From JADKFD01 sp050250665 (lineage in GTDB: Bacteria > Pseudomonadota > Gammaproteobacteria > Xanthomonadales > SZUA-5), in assembly GCA_050250665.1 (NCBI GenBank), contig JBFWOF010000081.1:1-19296 (forward strand): a DNA stretch of 19,296 bases, written 5' to 3'. The notes under the pieces were generated by a model, which saw only the letters and a list, made by a program, of their open reading frames with translations, was not told the origin of the DNA and searched no databases. Made by a program: the position numbers and the translations under genes. Every line of letters begins with the position of its first letter. The first letter of the stretch is position 1. This document shows positions 6,099 through 13,896 of the stretch, piece after piece.

Positions 6099-8453
6099 AT
6101 GATCGAAACCCGTCCCGCCGCGCTGACCAACCGTTTGCCCCGCGAGATCATTTCGGTACTGTCCCGTTGGCAGGCCGTACGCAAGGGCTCCTGGTCCAGG
6201 GCTGCGGTTGCTGAAGTCCAGAATGGCTTGCTCAGCGGCGTGCATCTGGCCGGTAACAGCGGGCGTGAGCCCCTGGCCCGGGCCCTCGGCGATCTGGCCC
6301 AGTACCTCGGATTTCTGGTCGAGGCCGATCTGGCGGCGCCCAATCCCAATCAATGGCATCGACTGGCGCAGCTGGAAGAGGCGACCCTGTCGCTGCTGCG
6401 GGCCGAGCGCGCCGCCACCACCACGGTGGATCCACGCAAACGCATTCTGGTGCTGGCACCGCGTACGCGGATGACGGCAGCCTTGCTGGAGCGCCTGAAC
6501 ACCAAGGAATACCGTCCGGAACACCATCTCGCGGCGGATCAGCTGCTGGCGCGCATCGATCCGATCGGACTTGCCGCGGTTGTCATCGATCAGGATTTTC
6601 TGGGCGATCTCGGCGCTGTCGCCGACAAGCTCGAGCGCGTGCGCAGCGCCGAGGCCCTCGGTGCCACCATCATCTTCATCAATCGCGGCCGCGATCTGGC
6701 CGCACGCTCTGCGGCGCTGTCCGGGGGCGCCGATGCGTCCCTGGAAGGCGAGGATCTGGAGCTCCTCAGTGCCCGCGTGTTCGAGTTGGTGGACGTACGC
6801 GATCGGCAGGAGCACCTGCGCATTCTGGTGGTCGAAGACGATCGCTCGCAAGCGATGTACTGCGAGGCGATATTGCGCAAGCAGGGCATCGACGTGCGCG
6901 TGGCCAGCGATTCGCGCAAGGCGCTGGAAGATGTGATCAGTTTTGCGCCGGACCTGATGCTGGTGGATCTGCACATGCCGGAAATCGACGGCATGCAGTT
7001 GACCACCCTGATCCGGGACAACCCCGATCTGGCCATGCTGCCGATCGTCTTCCTGACCGGCGAACAGGATGAAGGTCGACGCTACGAAGCGCTGCGGGCC
7101 GGCGGCGACGACTATCTGCTGAAGCCGGTGCGGCCGCGCCATCTGGTGACTGCCGTGGTCACCCGGGCGCGACGCGCGCGGGCACTGAGACAGCAGTTCA
7201 GCAAGCGCGCTACCCGGCGTGAATCACGTTTGATCCACACCGGAGAACTGATCGGCACGCTGCGTCGTCTGGGTGAGGACCGGCCCTGCAATCTGGCCTT
7301 GCTGCTGGTGGCCGCCGACGCCGGGCGGCTGTGCGCTGCGGGTACCCATGCGGCGGCCGAGCGTGAGTTGCAGTATCGGATCGGCAACCAGTTGCAGGCG
7401 GATCTCGCCGAAGACGAGTGCATGTCCACCTGGCAGGGCGCGGCCTATCTGCTGCTGGTGGAGCGTGCCCCAGAGGCCAGTCTGCTGGAACGGGCAGAAC
7501 TGATACGGAGGTTCATCTCCAGGGAGGTCGAAGCCGCCGGCGGTGGCGGCGTCAGCGTCAGCGTGCTGCCACTGCCGCCGGAATCGCTGCCGTCCGCCGA
7601 GACTCTGATCGATCTGGCCGAACGCACGCTGGCCGTGACCCGCCACGCCGGCGGCAAGCGGGTCAAGCTGGTGCTGGCAGAAGCACAGAGCGATCTGCCG
7701 CCCGATCTGTCCTTGGCCATCCAGAAATCGCTGGCGCTGGAACCGTCGCCGCTCAGTTGCAGTGCCCTGTTCCAGCCTATTGTTCCACTGCACGGCACCG
7801 CCCGGCCGCAATACCATCTGCATCTGGGCCTCAAGGTCGATCTCGGCGGCGAGCGGATCATCACCCGACGCCAATGGAGTTCGCTGGCTCGGCAGAGCCA
7901 GCGCAGTCTGGCGCTGGATCTTTACGCGATCCGCTTCGCGCTGGATCAGGACCGCAGCATGCGGAGGCGGATCAAGGGCTTGCGCATCGTCGTCGCCATC
8001 AATGCCGGGAACCTGGTCGACCCGGCCTTCATGTCGGCCCTGGAGCGCGAGCTGCGGACGCGTGAGTTCAGCGATTCCGGTCTGGTGCTCAGCATCGACC
8101 AGAACGAGGCGCTGATGCTCGGGCCGCGTGCGCAGAGCGCCCGCCAGGCCTTGCGCGACATGCAGGTCGGCTTCTGCCTGGGGCGGGTTGCCACCGACGG
8201 CAAGAGCAGCGACATCCTGCAGGAATTGGCGCCGGAGCTGATTGCCGTCGACGCCGTCTCCCTGAGATCCAGCAACCAGATTCCGCCCATCCTCGGACTG
8301 GCCCGCGACTGCGGCGCCGAAGTCGTCGCCCATTTCATCCCCGACGCCCAAACCCTGGCACGCCTGTTCGCCCTTGGCGTCGACTTCGGCATGGGCAGCT
8401 TCATCGGCGCCCCCACGCCGCAACTGGAGTACGATTTCGGCGACTTCGGCTGA
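6099..8453 (+). CDS. Response regulator with degenerate GGDEF and EAL-like domains
   Basis: This large cytoplasmic signalling protein (784 aa from ATG 6099) is probably a c-di-GMP receptor or scaffold rather than an enzyme. An N-terminal helical region (1-105) precedes a receiver-like fold without the acidic pocket (about 110-235, ILVLAPRTR). A complete receiver follows (about 240-360): D247/D248, phospho-acceptor D290 in VDLHMPEIDG, T320 and K342. Next comes a GGDEF-like region (about 365-530) without a GGDEF signature. The EAL-like region (about 545-784) keeps FQPIV but replaces the catalytic E-x-L strand (HLHLGL). This arrangement recalls FimX-type proteins of Xanthomonadales, which act in type IV pilus control. 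I chose ATG 6099 because the 39 residues upstream are low-complexity and poorly conserved in character. No good ribosome binding site is visible at either start, so the start is uncertain. Confidence 0.85.
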   Translation: MIETRPAALTNRLPREIISVLSRWQAVRKGSWSRAAVAEVQNGLLSGVHLAGNSGREPLARALGDLAQYLGFLVEADLAAPNPNQWHRLAQLEEATLSLLRAERAATTTVDPRKRILVLAPRTRMTAALLERLNTKEYRPEHHLAADQLLARIDPIGLAAVVIDQDFLGDLGAVADKLERVRSAEALGATIIFINRGRDLAARSAALSGGADASLEGEDLELLSARVFELVDVRDRQEHLRILVVEDDRSQAMYCEAILRKQGIDVRVASDSRKALEDVISFAPDLMLVDLHMPEIDGMQLTTLIRDNPDLAMLPIVFLTGEQDEGRRYEALRAGGDDYLLKPVRPRHLVTAVVTRARRARALRQQFSKRATRRESRLIHTGELIGTLRRLGEDRPCNLALLLVAADAGRLCAAGTHAAAERELQYRIGNQLQADLAEDECMSTWQGAAYLLLVERAPEASLLERAELIRRFISREVEAAGGGGVSVSVLPLPPESLPSAETLIDLAERTLAVTRHAGGKRVKLVLAEAQSDLPPDLSLAIQKSLALEPSPLSCSALFQPIVPLHGTARPQYHLHLGLKVDLGGERIITRRQWSSLARQSQRSLALDLYAIRFALDQDRSMRRRIKGLRIVVAINAGNLVDPAFMSALERELRTREFSDSGLVLSIDQNEALMLGPRAQSARQALRDMQVGFCLGRVATDGKSSDILQELAPELIAVDAVSLRSSNQIPPILGLARDCGAEVVAHFIPDAQTLARLFALGVDFGMGSFIGAPTPQLEYDFGDFG

Positions 8454-8498
8454 GCTCTGTCCTTGGCGGATTCGATAGTCGATCTCGAGCCCCGGTAG

Positions 8499-8525
8499 GG
8501 CGGATCCACCGCAGGTGAATCCGCC
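8499..8525. repeat. Palindromic repeat (GGCGGATCCACC type)
   Basis: GGCGGATCCACC (8499-8510) pairs with GGTGAATCCGCC (8514-8525) through a GCA loop, with one G-T wobble. It lies 45 bases after the end of the GGDEF/EAL-like gene. It resembles intergenic palindromes of Xanthomonadales, and no T-run follows. Confidence 0.7.
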
Positions 8526-8556
8526 ACCAGTTCCGCCGAGTGCCCCAATCAAAGCC

Positions 8557-8593
8557 AAGCCATAGGTTGGCGCTGAGCGCAGCGAAGCCCAAC
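8557..8593 (-). repeat. GTTGGGCTTCGCTGCG repeat, copy 1
   Basis: Read on the minus strand, these 37 bases start GTTGGGCTTCGCTGCGCTCA and end with CCTATGGCTT. They differ from 18934-18970 at only two positions. Further partial copies lie at 19004-19020 and 19050-19080. Confidence 0.85.
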
Positions 8594-8631
8594 GTGGGAA
8601 ATCCCGAGACGGCGGTGTTGGGGTGCCCAAA

Positions 8632-8647
8632 GCCCGCCCATGCGGGC
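8632..8647. repeat. Short GC hairpin
   Basis: GCCCGC and GCGGGC form a 6-bp perfect stem with a CCAT loop. It has no T-run and lies upstream of a gene, so a terminator role is doubtful. Confidence 0.4.
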
Positions 8648-8818
8648 TGAGACATTTGCAGCCCGGCAATCTCCTTGCCTGTCGAACCCGCCCAGTTTGG
8701 CGCTGCCGTGCCGCACTCAGAGGGCAGACGGCCTTCCAGCTGCCGGCGCCCGTGCGCGGCGGCCGCCCAGGCCAGGCGAGTTCATCTCGATCAGGGCAAT
8801 GCCAACAAGGGGGTTGTG

Positions 8819-9169
8819 ATGAAACAGGTGCAGATGGTGGCGGCCGTGGCCGCCTTGATGTTGCTTTTCGGGCGCGATGCCGTGGCAGCCGATCGCTGGG
8901 CGGTGATTCAGGTGACCAAACCCAACGCGGCCAAGGTGATTGATGGCTACAAGCAGATCAACCTGACGGTATCAGACGATTCCGTGATCGCACGCTTCGG
9001 CAGGAAGGTGAAGTGGTACCAGTTACAGTACACCAACCCCGAGGGCGGCAATGATTGCCCCGATCCCGGACGTTCCTACTACGTCACGGCCGATCGCAAG
9101 TCCATAGAACTCGGGGTGCACCCCTTCAACTACTGTACCTGGGAAGTACACATCGAGTGGAAGGATTGA
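8819..9169 (+). CDS. Small exported protein of unknown function (116 aa)
   Basis: I do not recognise this protein. ATG 8819 follows AAGGGGG at 8807-8813, a good ribosome binding site, and opens a classical Sec signal peptide: MKQ, a hydrophobic core (VAAVAALMLLFG) and a likely cut after DAVA (residue 23). The mature part is about 93 residues, rich in Y, W and N, with two cysteines (in NDCPDPGR and NYCTWE) that could form a disulphide in the periplasm. An in-frame open stretch extends upstream to 8675 but lacks a ribosome binding site and would bury the signal peptide. A strong hairpin follows 19 bases after the stop, so it may be a monocistronic gene. Confidence 0.8.
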   Translation: MKQVQMVAAVAALMLLFGRDAVAADRWAVIQVTKPNAAKVIDGYKQINLTVSDDSVIARFGRKVKWYQLQYTNPEGGNDCPDPGRSYYVTADRKSIELGVHPFNYCTWEVHIEWKD

Positions 9170-9186
9170 GGCAGGCAAGACCCAAG

Positions 9187-9216
9187 GGCATCCGCGCCAC
9201 GGTCGGCGCGGATGTC
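9187..9216 (+). terminator. Strong hairpin after exported-protein gene
   Basis: CATCCGCGCC (9189-9198) and GGCGCGGATG (9205-9214) form a perfect 10-bp stem around ACGGTC, 19 bases after the stop of the exported-protein gene. The position suits a terminator. The T-run of a classical intrinsic terminator is missing, so it may instead protect the mRNA 3' end. Confidence 0.5.
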
Positions 9217-9754
9217 GGTGTCACGCGGCAGGAGGGCGGACACCGTGCACCGAACCCGGAGTTTCGCTCGCCACGACTGTACCAACCCCGCAACCTGCTG
9301 ATGGTCGTCAAACGCTGCGGGCTAGACAGACGCGACGCTACCGATTCCTCCGCTTGGGCGAGCGCCACCCAGACGACAACGCCCGACTACGTTGTCTCAC
9401 CTTCGTCGGCATAATCACCGGCACAGGGAGCCTCAGCCCGGCCAACCGTGCCGCCTTCGTACGCTGGCGCTCCCAAGACGATTGCATTGCCATCTTCACG
9501 ATGTAGTTCAAGGCGCGTCGGGGGACGGGCGGTCCCACGAAGGGCGGAATTGCCGGTTCCGGCTGAGACAAAGCTCGCGTTGACGACATCTCTTCTCGTT
9601 GGTGTAGCGCGTCGTGACCGATGCAGCAATCATGCGATTGGTCCTGCTTGCAACCGCTGCGCCGCCAGCGCAGATTCCAACCTGGCCATGCGGCAGGTGG
9701 ACTTGGATTCATACGGCATGACCGCGTCTTCAGAATCCCATACACAGGGCAACC
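9217..9754. other. Intergenic region before the defence island
   Basis: I see no supported gene in these ~540 bases. Several overlapping open frames exist on the minus strand (9126-9811), but they overlap one another and show no recognisable domain. A 6-bp inverted repeat, GACAAC/GTTGTC (9375-9380 and 9391-9396), is present. The stretch could be the scar of a mobile element or the left border of the island; I cannot tell. No tRNA or integrase is visible. Confidence 0.5.
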
Positions 9755-12478
9755 ATGGCACTGCATCCCAACTTTCCAGCTTCGCCCTATGTGGTGCCGG
9801 ATCCCTCGCATCGCTGGTTCCCGGCAGCCGAAGACCTACGGAACACTGCATACGAAAAGCTGCTGCCGCCGTTGGTCGCCAAGATTCGTCTGGAAGTCCA
9901 CGAGTGGCGCACCGCGGGTTATCCGGGCACTTCGAGCACATCCCGCTCGCTGCTGCATTGGTGGTTCCTGCAACCGCACTTGCTGGAGCAGGCCGACGCC
10001 TCGCTGACGTCCTTTGAGTACTACTACTCGCAGCGCGAAGCTGTCGAGACGGTCATCTGGCTATACGACGTGCGCGGTGTTCGCGACAAATTCGACCTGA
10101 TTCGTTTCGACGCATCAGGTGCAGTGTCATCCGGCATGTTTGACGAGAGCTGGCCACGCTTCGTGACCAAGATGGCGACCGGCGCAGGCAAGACCAAAGT
10201 GCTGTCGCTGCTGATCGCCTGGAGTTACTTCCACAAGCTCTATGAGTCCAACTCCACGCTATCACGCAATGTTCTGCTGATCGCGCCGAACATCATCGTG
10301 CTCGATCGGTTAAGGGCTGACTTCGATGGACTGAAGATATTCTTCAACGATCCCGTGCTTCCCGACAACGGCTTCGACGGGCAGAACTGGCGCGATGATT
10401 TTCAGATGACGTTGCATATCCAGGACGACGTGCGCATGGTGCGGCCCACCGGCAATCTGTTCCTGACCAATATTCACCGCATCTATCTGGGCGACGTGGT
10501 CGATCCGTCTCTCGAAGACGACGATTTGCACGACTACTTTCTTGCACCCTTCGGTGACAAGCCAGTTGGCAAGACCACTGACAGCAAGGTCGATCTGGGT
10601 GAGCTGGTGCGCGAGATCGACGAGCTCGCGGTGTTCAACGACGAAGCGCACCACGTGCATGATCCACGCATGGCCTGGTTCAAGAGCATTCAGGACATCC
10701 ATCACCGCATGTTGCAGAAGGACTGCAAACTGTCGCTGCAGATCGATGTCACAGCCACGCCCAAGCACGACAACGGCGCCATTTTCGTGCAGACCGTGTC
10801 TGACTACCCGCTGGTAGAGGCGATCCATCAGAACGTGGTCAAGCATCCCGTGCTTCCCGATGCCGCCAGTTGCGCGCGGCTGCAGGAGCACAAGAGCGCC
10901 ATCTTCAGCGAGCGCTACGCCGACTTCTTGCAGTTGGGCATTGAGGAATGGCGCAAGAGCTACGCGGAACACGAGGCGCTCGGCAAGAAAGCCGTGCTCT
11001 TCGTGATGGTTGATGACACCCGCAATTGCGACGAGGTGGGAACCTGCCTTGAGCGCATCTGCCCTGAACTGCAGGGCGCGGTACTGGTGATCCACACCAA
11101 GACCAATGGCGAAATCTCCGAGGCCGCCTCCGGCAAGAGCAAGGAAGAACTGGAGGTCTTGCGCAAGGCGTCAAATGAAATCGACAGTTCGGCCAGCCCC
11201 TACAAGGCCATCGTGTCCGTACTGATGCTCAAGGAAGGCTGGGACGTGCGCAACGTCACCGTCATCGTCGGCCTGCGAGCCTACAGCTCGAAGAGCAACA
11301 TCCTGCCCGAACAGACTCTGGGGCGCGGCTTGCGTCGTATGTATTTTGGCAGCGACACGCCCGAGCACGTCTCGGTGATGGGCACGCCGGCCTTCATGGA
11401 GTTCGTGGAAACCATCAAGACCGAAGGCATCGAACTTGAACGCGTGCCGATGGGCAAAGGTAGCGGGCGCAAGGATTCTCTGGTCATCGAGGTGGACGCC
11501 CCCAGCGAAGACAAGGATATCGATGCACTCGACATCCAGATCCCGAGGCTCGCGCGCCGTTTCAACCGCGAATTCCGCGATCTTGCCGATCTGGATCCCC
11601 CCGGTTTCAACAACCAGCAACTGCCGCTGAAGGCCTTTTCGCCCGAGGAAACGCGCGAAATCGTGTTCAAGACCATGCTCGATGAGGCCATCCATCGCAC
11701 CATCGCACTGGATGGCGCCGGCCCCGCCGACTATCGCTCGGTCGTTGGCTTCTTCGCGCGGCAACTGTTGAAGGAACTGCGTCTGGTCGGTGGTTACGAC
11801 TTGCTCTATCCCAAGGTCAAGAGCTTCATCACCGCAAACCTGTTTGTCGAGTCTCCGGTCAACCTTGAAGATCCCGTGGTGCTGCGCAACCTCTCCGAGG
11901 CGGATGCCAGCAAGATCATCTTCGACAGCTTCAAGTCGGCCATCAACGCGCTCACCATCCAGGACGCCGGCAGTTCGCGCATCGAAGACTACATCCGCCT
12001 GCGCGATACCCGGCCGTTCCGCACCGAACATCGCGACTACCTGCAGGCAAAGAAATCGGTTTTCAGCAAGATTGTCGGCGAAGCCAACGCGGGCGGCTTT
12101 GAGCTCAAGTTCGCACGCTTTCTCGATGAGGCAGCGGACGTCGTCAGCTTCGCCAAGAACTACCTGGCCGTGGGCTTCAAGATCGACTACGTGCGCGCCA
12201 ACGGTGATCTGTCCAACTATGTACCGGATTTCGTCGTCAAATCGGGCGATGGCACGGTCTGGATCATTGAAACCAAGGGCGCTGTGGAGATCGAACTGCC
12301 TCAGAAAATGAATCGTCTGCGGCAGTGGTGTATCGATGCCAGCGCCGCCAGTCAGAAACAGGGCGGGCCCCGCTATCGCTTTGTCTATGTGGATCAGGCG
12401 GGCTACGAGCGCAATCCTCCGCGCACGCTGGCGGCACTGGTGCAGGGCTTCACGGACTACCAAAGTGCGGCGGCATGA
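9755..12478 (+). CDS. Type III-like restriction enzyme, helicase-nuclease subunit
   Basis: This 907-aa protein is the ATP-dependent DNA-cleaving subunit of a type III-like restriction-modification system. It has superfamily 2 helicase motifs in order: Walker A ATGAGKT (141-147), DEAH box (296-299), motif III TAT (333-335) and motif VI Q520-x-x-GRG-x-R527. A C-terminal PD-(D/E)XK nuclease follows, with P824-D825 and E839-T-K841 in the pattern VPDFVV...WIIETKG, so both motor and nuclease look intact. I think it belongs to the group NCBI calls BPTD_3080 family restriction endonucleases; that name comes from memory. ATG 9755 has only a weak AGGG site. The methyltransferase it should need lies 1.4 kb downstream, after a nucleotidyltransferase/HEPN pair. 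This res-before-mod order is the reverse of the classical mod-res operon. Confidence 0.92.
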   Translation: MALHPNFPASPYVVPDPSHRWFPAAEDLRNTAYEKLLPPLVAKIRLEVHEWRTAGYPGTSSTSRSLLHWWFLQPHLLEQADASLTSFEYYYSQREAVETVIWLYDVRGVRDKFDLIRFDASGAVSSGMFDESWPRFVTKMATGAGKTKVLSLLIAWSYFHKLYESNSTLSRNVLLIAPNIIVLDRLRADFDGLKIFFNDPVLPDNGFDGQNWRDDFQMTLHIQDDVRMVRPTGNLFLTNIHRIYLGDVVDPSLEDDDLHDYFLAPFGDKPVGKTTDSKVDLGELVREIDELAVFNDEAHHVHDPRMAWFKSIQDIHHRMLQKDCKLSLQIDVTATPKHDNGAIFVQTVSDYPLVEAIHQNVVKHPVLPDAASCARLQEHKSAIFSERYADFLQLGIEEWRKSYAEHEALGKKAVLFVMVDDTRNCDEVGTCLERICPELQGAVLVIHTKTNGEISEAASGKSKEELEVLRKASNEIDSSASPYKAIVSVLMLKEGWDVRNVTVIVGLRAYSSKSNILPEQTLGRGLRRMYFGSDTPEHVSVMGTPAFMEFVETIKTEGIELERVPMGKGSGRKDSLVIEVDAPSEDKDIDALDIQIPRLARRFNREFRDLADLDPPGFNNQQLPLKAFSPEETREIVFKTMLDEAIHRTIALDGAGPADYRSVVGFFARQLLKELRLVGGYDLLYPKVKSFITANLFVESPVNLEDPVVLRNLSEADASKIIFDSFKSAINALTIQDAGSSRIEDYIRLRDTRPFRTEHRDYLQAKKSVFSKIVGEANAGGFELKFARFLDEAADVVSFAKNYLAVGFKIDYVRANGDLSNYVPDFVVKSGDGTVWIIETKGAVEIELPQKMNRLRQWCIDASAASQKQGGPRYRFVYVDQAGYERNPPRTLAALVQGFTDYQSAAA

Positions 12479-12496
12479 AGACTGGCATTGCAAAGC

Positions 12497-12524
12497 GTTG
12501 TCCAATGGACAACAATCGTTGTCC
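12497..12524 (+). promoter_or_regulatory. Operator candidate: three GTTGTCC half-sites
   Basis: GTTGTCCAATGGACAAC (12497-12513) is a perfect 7-bp inverted repeat around AAT. A third half-site, GTTGTCC, lies at 12518-12524, in direct orientation and 21 bases after the first. The block fills most of the 48 bases between the restriction gene and ATG 12527. The protein encoded right after it begins with a winged helix, so the simplest reading is an autoregulatory operator. It also means the pair may be transcribed from its own promoter, independently of the restriction gene. Confidence 0.75.
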
Positions 12525-12526
12525 AT

Positions 12527-13129
12527 ATGAACGCATACGGCCAGCGCGCTTCCCCGACCACACCCGCAGCGCTGTTGTTCGCGGCCTATCACTTGCGCTT
12601 GCTCGCCGTGTTGCTGATGCGCCCTGATCAGTCCTTCCATCTGCGCGAGTTGGAGCGTCTGGCCGGAGTCAGTGCTGGCACCGCCCACCGCGAGCTCAAA
12701 CGCATGGAAACCGCCGGTCTGGTGCATTCGCGCCGCATCGGCAACCAGGTGCATTACCAGGCGCAGCGCGACTGTCCGATCTTTGCTGAGTTGCAGTCTA
12801 TCCTGCGCAAGTCAGTGGGATTGGCCGATGTGCTGCGCGAGGCCCTGGCACCCTTGGCCGAGCAGATCGAGTTGGCCTTTGTCTTCGGCTCGGTGGCCAA
12901 GGGTGAGGAAGGTCCCGGCAGCGATATCGACTTGCTGATCGTCGGCGAGGTCAGCTTTGCGGATGTGGTCGGCGCGCTCTTTCCCTGCCACGAGCGACTG
13001 GGCCGGGAAGTCAATCCGCTGGTCATGCGCCGGCAGGAATTCGAACAACGGCGTCAGGATGAGGGTTTTGTTGCGCGCGTGCTTCGCGATCCAATCCTGC
13101 CGCTGATCGGAGCCATCGATGACGCTTGA
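12527..13129 (+). CDS. Winged-helix/nucleotidyltransferase fusion (MNT antitoxin-like regulator)
   Basis: This 200-aa protein joins a MarR/ArsR-like winged helix (about residues 15-80, HLRELERLAGVSAGTAHRE) to a minimal nucleotidyltransferase (about 95-195). The nucleotidyltransferase signature is intact: G121-S122 followed by S132-D133-I134-D135, the GS-x-DxD metal and nucleotide site. In the MNT/HEPN toxin-antitoxin family the MNT partner neutralises its HEPN partner by AMP transfer; here it could also be the operon's repressor. It overlaps the HEPN gene by 11 bases (13119-13129), which suggests coupled translation. I chose ATG 12527 because the open frame before it (TTG 12488) runs through the operator. 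No Shine-Dalgarno site precedes ATG 12527, so the mRNA may be leaderless or the start unusual. Binding to the upstream GTTGTCC sites is inferred. Confidence 0.88.
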   Translation: MNAYGQRASPTTPAALLFAAYHLRLLAVLLMRPDQSFHLRELERLAGVSAGTAHRELKRMETAGLVHSRRIGNQVHYQAQRDCPIFAELQSILRKSVGLADVLREALAPLAEQIELAFVFGSVAKGEEGPGSDIDLLIVGEVSFADVVGALFPCHERLGREVNPLVMRRQEFEQRRQDEGFVARVLRDPILPLIGAIDDA

Positions 13130-13559
13130 AAACCTCGCGCGCATCGGTCGTCTCAAGGCGCACGCCCCAGTACGCGGCGATATCGACAAATTGTTGAATG
13201 CGGCCGCGCGCAATCTGCGCGATGCCGCCAATAGCGACAACTCCAACGCCAATCGCTACACCTGCGCCTACACCGCGATCATGCAGTGCGCCCAGGCCGC
13301 CCTGTTCGCCAACGGCTTTCGGACCAGCACCAGCGAAAGCGGCCATCACATGACCATGGTGCAGTCGCTGGTACACAGCATAGGCTTGCAGCCGCAGCGC
13401 ATGCAGGTGCTCGACGCCTTGCGCCGCAAACGCAATGTGATCGATTACATCGGTGACGAACCGGAGGCAGCCGAGGTTGAGCAGGCCATTGTCGCAGCGA
13501 TAGAGCTGCTTTCCGACGTGCGCGCCTGGCTGGCCGGCCGGCATCCAGAGCTGACATGA
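13119..13559 (+). CDS. HEPN-like partner protein (146 aa)
   Basis: This small all-helical protein has the character of the HEPN superfamily, whose members include RNase toxins paired with nucleotidyltransferases. Typical features are the NRYTCAYTAIMQCAQAAL helix, the G-F-R turn with SGHHMTMVQSL, and RRKRNVIDYIGDEP in the last third. The catalytic motif of HEPN toxins is R-X4-6-H, and in HepT-type toxins R-X4-H-X-Y. Here the matching stretch reads R103-X4-I108-X-Y110, so the histidine is isoleucine while arginine and the modifiable tyrosine remain. It may be an inactive toxin, an adaptor, or a variant with another active residue. ATG 13119 lies inside the end of the nucleotidyltransferase gene (11-base overlap). 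The assignment rests on family resemblance only. Confidence 0.75.
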   Translation: MTLENLARIGRLKAHAPVRGDIDKLLNAAARNLRDAANSDNSNANRYTCAYTAIMQCAQAALFANGFRTSTSESGHHMTMVQSLVHSIGLQPQRMQVLDALRRKRNVIDYIGDEPEAAEVEQAIVAAIELLSDVRAWLAGRHPELT

Positions 13560-13896
13560 TCATCAAACCGCCAGTTGGTTCGCCTGGGAGCCCGTGCGCG
13601 GTTTCCCACGCCGGCGGTAGCGCGGCTCCGGCGCGCGCCATCTTCGTGCATGCGAATAGTCCGTTCGCGCCGGCGGCCGCGAGCCCCATTCAGAGCGCCG
13701 GGCGCCTCGCGTATGGGTTCGTGCGCTTCGCGCCAGGCACGCAGACGCGAGGACCCGGCCTACCTGTCTCGCATAGCGTCGCTGTATTTCTGAACGAACG
13801 GTTCGGAGTTTCCGAAGACTTCGTTCATCGCACTCCATGCAGCCACGCCTGCGACATTGCGCACCCAATCACGACCTACTGAACCGACCTGAAGCC
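13560..13896. other. Spacer between HEPN-like gene and methyltransferase
   Basis: No gene is supported in these 337 bases. A frame open from 13837 runs into the methyltransferase, but its first 20 codons lack a ribosome binding site. The methyltransferase promoter should be here. A two-part hairpin (13792-13826) is the only clear structure; its arms are palindromic and could be an operator or a terminator for the upstream pair. Confidence 0.6.
13792..13826 (+). promoter_or_regulatory. Two-tier hairpin upstream of methyltransferase
   Basis: TTCGGA (13802-13807) and TCCGAA (13811-13816) pair across GTT. Outside a 4-base internal loop, GAACGA (13792-13797) pairs with TCGTTC (13821-13826). It lies 70 bases before ATG 13897. 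It could be an operator for the locus regulator, an RNA element or an end-of-transcript hairpin; no T-run follows. Confidence 0.45.

Larger units (their letters stand above)
8454..8818. other. Intergenic region with three hairpin or repeat units
   Basis: No gene is supported in these 365 bases. They hold a GGCGGATCCACC hairpin (8499-8525), a copy of the GTTGGGCTTCGC repeat in reverse (8557-8593) and a short GCCCGC/GCGGGC hairpin (8632-8647). The upstream part of the frame that continues into the exported protein has no start with a ribosome binding site before ATG 8819. Confidence 0.65.

Noticed and set aside
5619..7142. 507-codon minus-strand frame over the spacer and the signalling gene
   Set aside because: It runs through three palindromic repeats and then opposite an intact gene, and has no domain signature.
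7224..8669. 481-codon minus-strand frame opposite the GGDEF/EAL-like gene
   Set aside because: Opposite a gene with an intact receiver domain, and its start crosses a dispersed repeat.
9217..9754. tRNA or attachment site at the left border of the island
   Set aside because: No cloverleaf with a T-arm sequence was found, and no direct repeat matching the right border was noticed.
9126..9811. Protein gene or transposon remnant on the minus strand
   Set aside because: Three overlapping frames without a domain or a consistent frame; I could not identify a known element.
10310..12754. Two long open frames on the minus strand (10310-11095 and 11171-12754)
   Set aside because: They lie fully opposite the restriction gene and have no recognisable domain. 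GC-rich DNA produces such antisense frames routinely.
13560..13896. Promoter of the methyltransferase gene
   Set aside because: No convincing -35/-10 pair could be identified by eye; only the hairpin at 13792-13826 is clear.
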